A stretch of DNA of 64,000 bases from an uncultured Flavobacteriales bacterium. GTDB lineage: Bacteria > Bacteroidota > Bacteroidia > Flavobacteriales_G > Salibacteraceae. The DNA lies in the NCBI GenBank assembly GCA_913020435.1, contig CAJVZZ010000008.1, positions 1-64,000 on the forward strand, given 5' to 3'. The position numbers and the translations under genes are program-made. The notes below the pieces were generated by a model. It had not been told where the DNA came from. It searched no databases and worked only from the letters and a program-made list of their open reading frames with translations. Positions 62,700 through 64,000 of the stretch are shown here, one piece after another (the stretch's first letter is position 1; each line of letters opens with the position of its first letter).

Positions 62700-64000
62700 A
62701 TGTCAGTTAATTTCAAAGTTATAAAAGGCAAAAAACAGCTTATAATAAGTGTTTTTTGTGTTTTCTGTAATTTGTTTTTATCAATGAAACAGGAAATAAA
62801 AGCACAGGTTATTTCCAACAATGGAGCTTATGTTTCTATTTCAAGTGGAATAGTGATTGACTTCGATACCATGAATGTTGATAATACAACAACCATAAAT
62901 AATGAAGGAACTATAAATGCTTCTACTATTAACAATGCAGGAACAATTGAGGGCAATGGCAATTATAATATTGCAAGTAATTTTATAAATATAGGAACAT
63001 TTGTTTGTGGTACAAGTACGGTAAATTTTGATGGTACAGAAATTACAACCATTGGAGGTTCAAACGCAATAGAATTTTACAACCTCACATTCAATAATAC
63101 CTTCGCAACAGCTCCTCAAATTACATTAGGAATAAATGCTACGGCAAAAAATAACCTAACAATGACAAAAGGAAAGGCCAACCTTGCAGGGTTTACTCTT
63201 ACGCTTGGAGCTGGAGCAGCTGCACCAGGAACGCTCAATTATACTGAAGGATGGCTATATGGTGGCACATTTAAACGATGGTTTAATAATGTTATTTCTA
63301 ATGCTATACCTACATCTGTAGGGCATTTTCCAATGGGAACTTCTGTAGCTGATTATCGTCCACTATGGGGAGGCTATTCTGCTGCCTTAACTTCTGGCGG
63401 AACAATAAGTGTTGTGCACAATCCCGTTTATCCCCCTGGCTCAATCTCGGCATCTCATACGGATTCCTCTTGGGCGGGTGGAACTGTATTAGAGGGAAGG
63501 TCCAATTCCTCCTGGGCTGTATCAACAGCAAATGGGTTAGCCTCAAGCGGGTCAAATATTTCTATACGGCTTGGTGGAACGGGCTTCAACCCGTTTAGTC
63601 TTCTAGATGTTAACTTATCCTTATCGAATAGTGTATTAGGCACATATGCTGCTTCTACAAATGACAATACTGCTCTTGAAGTAAACCGAACGGGCCTTTC
63701 GACGGCAGACCTGACTAGTACATTTTATATCGGCACAAAAAGTATTGCTAATTCACCGCTGGCTATTCAGTTACTTTATTTTGTTGCAAAATGTGATAAT
63801 AGAAATATAAATATCAGCTGGGCGACAGCCTCAGAAAACAACAACGATTATTTTACATTAGAGCGAACTCATGATGGTATAAACTTTAAACAACTTGAAA
63901 GGTTTGACGGAGCAGGTAATAGTGCTCAAACAATTAATTATTCCTTTATTGACAATGAGCCATTGCAAGGCATTTCTTATTACAGATTAAGACAAACTGA
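62700..64000 (+). CDS. Large secreted surface protein, N-terminal part (3' end cut off)
   Basis: The frame from ATG 62700 stays open to the right edge (433 codons). It begins with a basic N-terminus and hydrophobic signal (KKQLIISVFCVFCNLFLS). Asn/Thr-rich beta-repeat-like sequence follows (TTINNEGTINASTINNAGTI, NGNYNIASNFINIGT), typical of adhesin-like or parallel-beta proteins. Near the right end a fibronectin-like segment appears (ISWATASENNNDYFTLERT, FKQLERFDGAGNS, then YYRLRQTD). In Bacteroidota this last block normally comes directly before a T9SS sorting domain, which would lie outside the window. It is 57 bases downstream of the ice-binding-like gene and may be co-expressed. No enzyme motif is visible. 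Confidence 0.85.
   Translation, partial: MSVNFKVIKGKKQLIISVFCVFCNLFLSMKQEIKAQVISNNGAYVSISSGIVIDFDTMNVDNTTTINNEGTINASTINNAGTIEGNGNYNIASNFINIGTFVCGTSTVNFDGTEITTIGGSNAIEFYNLTFNNTFATAPQITLGINATAKNNLTMTKGKANLAGFTLTLGAGAAAPGTLNYTEGWLYGGTFKRWFNNVISNAIPTSVGHFPMGTSVADYRPLWGGYSAALTSGGTISVVHNPVYPPGSISASHTDSSWAGGTVLEGRSNSSWAVSTANGLASSGSNISIRLGGTGFNPFSLLDVNLSLSNSVLGTYAASTNDNTALEVNRTGLSTADLTSTFYIGTKSIANSPLAIQLLYFVAKCDNRNINISWATASENNNDYFTLERTHDGINFKQLERFDGAGNSAQTINYSFIDNEPLQGISYYRLRQT

Overview
The window looks like part of a Bacteroidota chromosome, probably Flavobacteriales or a close relative. Four lines of evidence support this. (i) Secreted proteins carry a C-terminal type IX secretion (T9SS) sorting domain (the left-edge hydrolase and the M1 peptidase). 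(ii) Several families are typical of the phylum: GWxTD, DUF4249 paired with a TonB-dependent receptor, DUF2452, the TPM pair and a Wzc-type BY-kinase. (iii) The DNA is AT-rich. (iv) Several genes are preceded by the Bacteroidota -7 promoter element TAnnTTTG. I saw no rRNA, tRNA, CRISPR array, prophage or insertion sequence.

Layout. 1-2.2 kb: a partial secreted alpha/beta hydrolase and an M19 dipeptidase. 2.3-14.3 kb, minus strand: one polysaccharide operon running asnB, GT4 glycosyltransferase, Wza-like exporter, Wzc-like BY-kinase, rfbC, WecA/TagO-like initiating transferase, lytic transglycosylase, with uvrA as its last gene. 14.4-20 kb, minus: lpdA, a TerB/J-domain protein, two TPM proteins and htpG with a sigma-54-like promoter. 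20.1-26.9 kb: a small decayed fragment, pepE, a 1444-residue TPR-like protein with 19 repeats, ribH behind a perfect hairpin, and a membrane-anchored TPR protein. 26.9-34.1 kb: recF-DUF721, a GPAT-like acyltransferase, a 7-TM protein, an M14 carboxypeptidase, DUF2452 and a T9SS M1 aminopeptidase. 34.1-38.6 kb: a tiny membrane protein, a FAD oxidoreductase, two gene-poor gaps and an ABC-F ATPase. 38.7-46.4 kb: DUF4249/TonB receptor, GT2, GWxTD, trxA, DUF58 and a 39-residue membrane microprotein. 46.4-54.4 kb: a TPR-TM protein, a CAP/OmpA-like fusion, a PhoD-like phosphatase and a CsgG-like/LPP20 lipoprotein pair. 54.5-59.2 kb: a tight three-gene cluster of an acetolactate-synthase-like TPP enzyme, an aldehyde dehydrogenase and an FMN glutamate-synthase-like protein. 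59.3-64 kb: an unknown lipoprotein, an unusual ice-binding-like protein and a partial secreted surface protein.

How the genes work together. The 14.3-6.1 kb genes cover lipid-linked sugar initiation, nucleotide-sugar epimerisation, one glycosyl transfer step, and chain-length control and export. No flippase or polymerase is in view, so assembly must be completed elsewhere. The CsgG-like/LPP20 pair and the DUF4249/TonB receptor pair are outer-membrane systems. The 54.5-59.2 kb cluster looks like an uncharacterised catabolic module.

The most novel-looking object is the 61152-62642 protein. An ice-binding (DUF3494-like) beta-solenoid appears to be circularly permuted and inserted into a loop of a C1q/TNF-like jelly roll, behind a tail-fibre-like N-terminal segment and an in-frame poly-serine microsatellite. 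Other observations worth a second look are the hairpin ending seven bases before the ribH start, two genes whose -7 box ends only six bases before the ATG (probably leaderless), and the htpG promoter.
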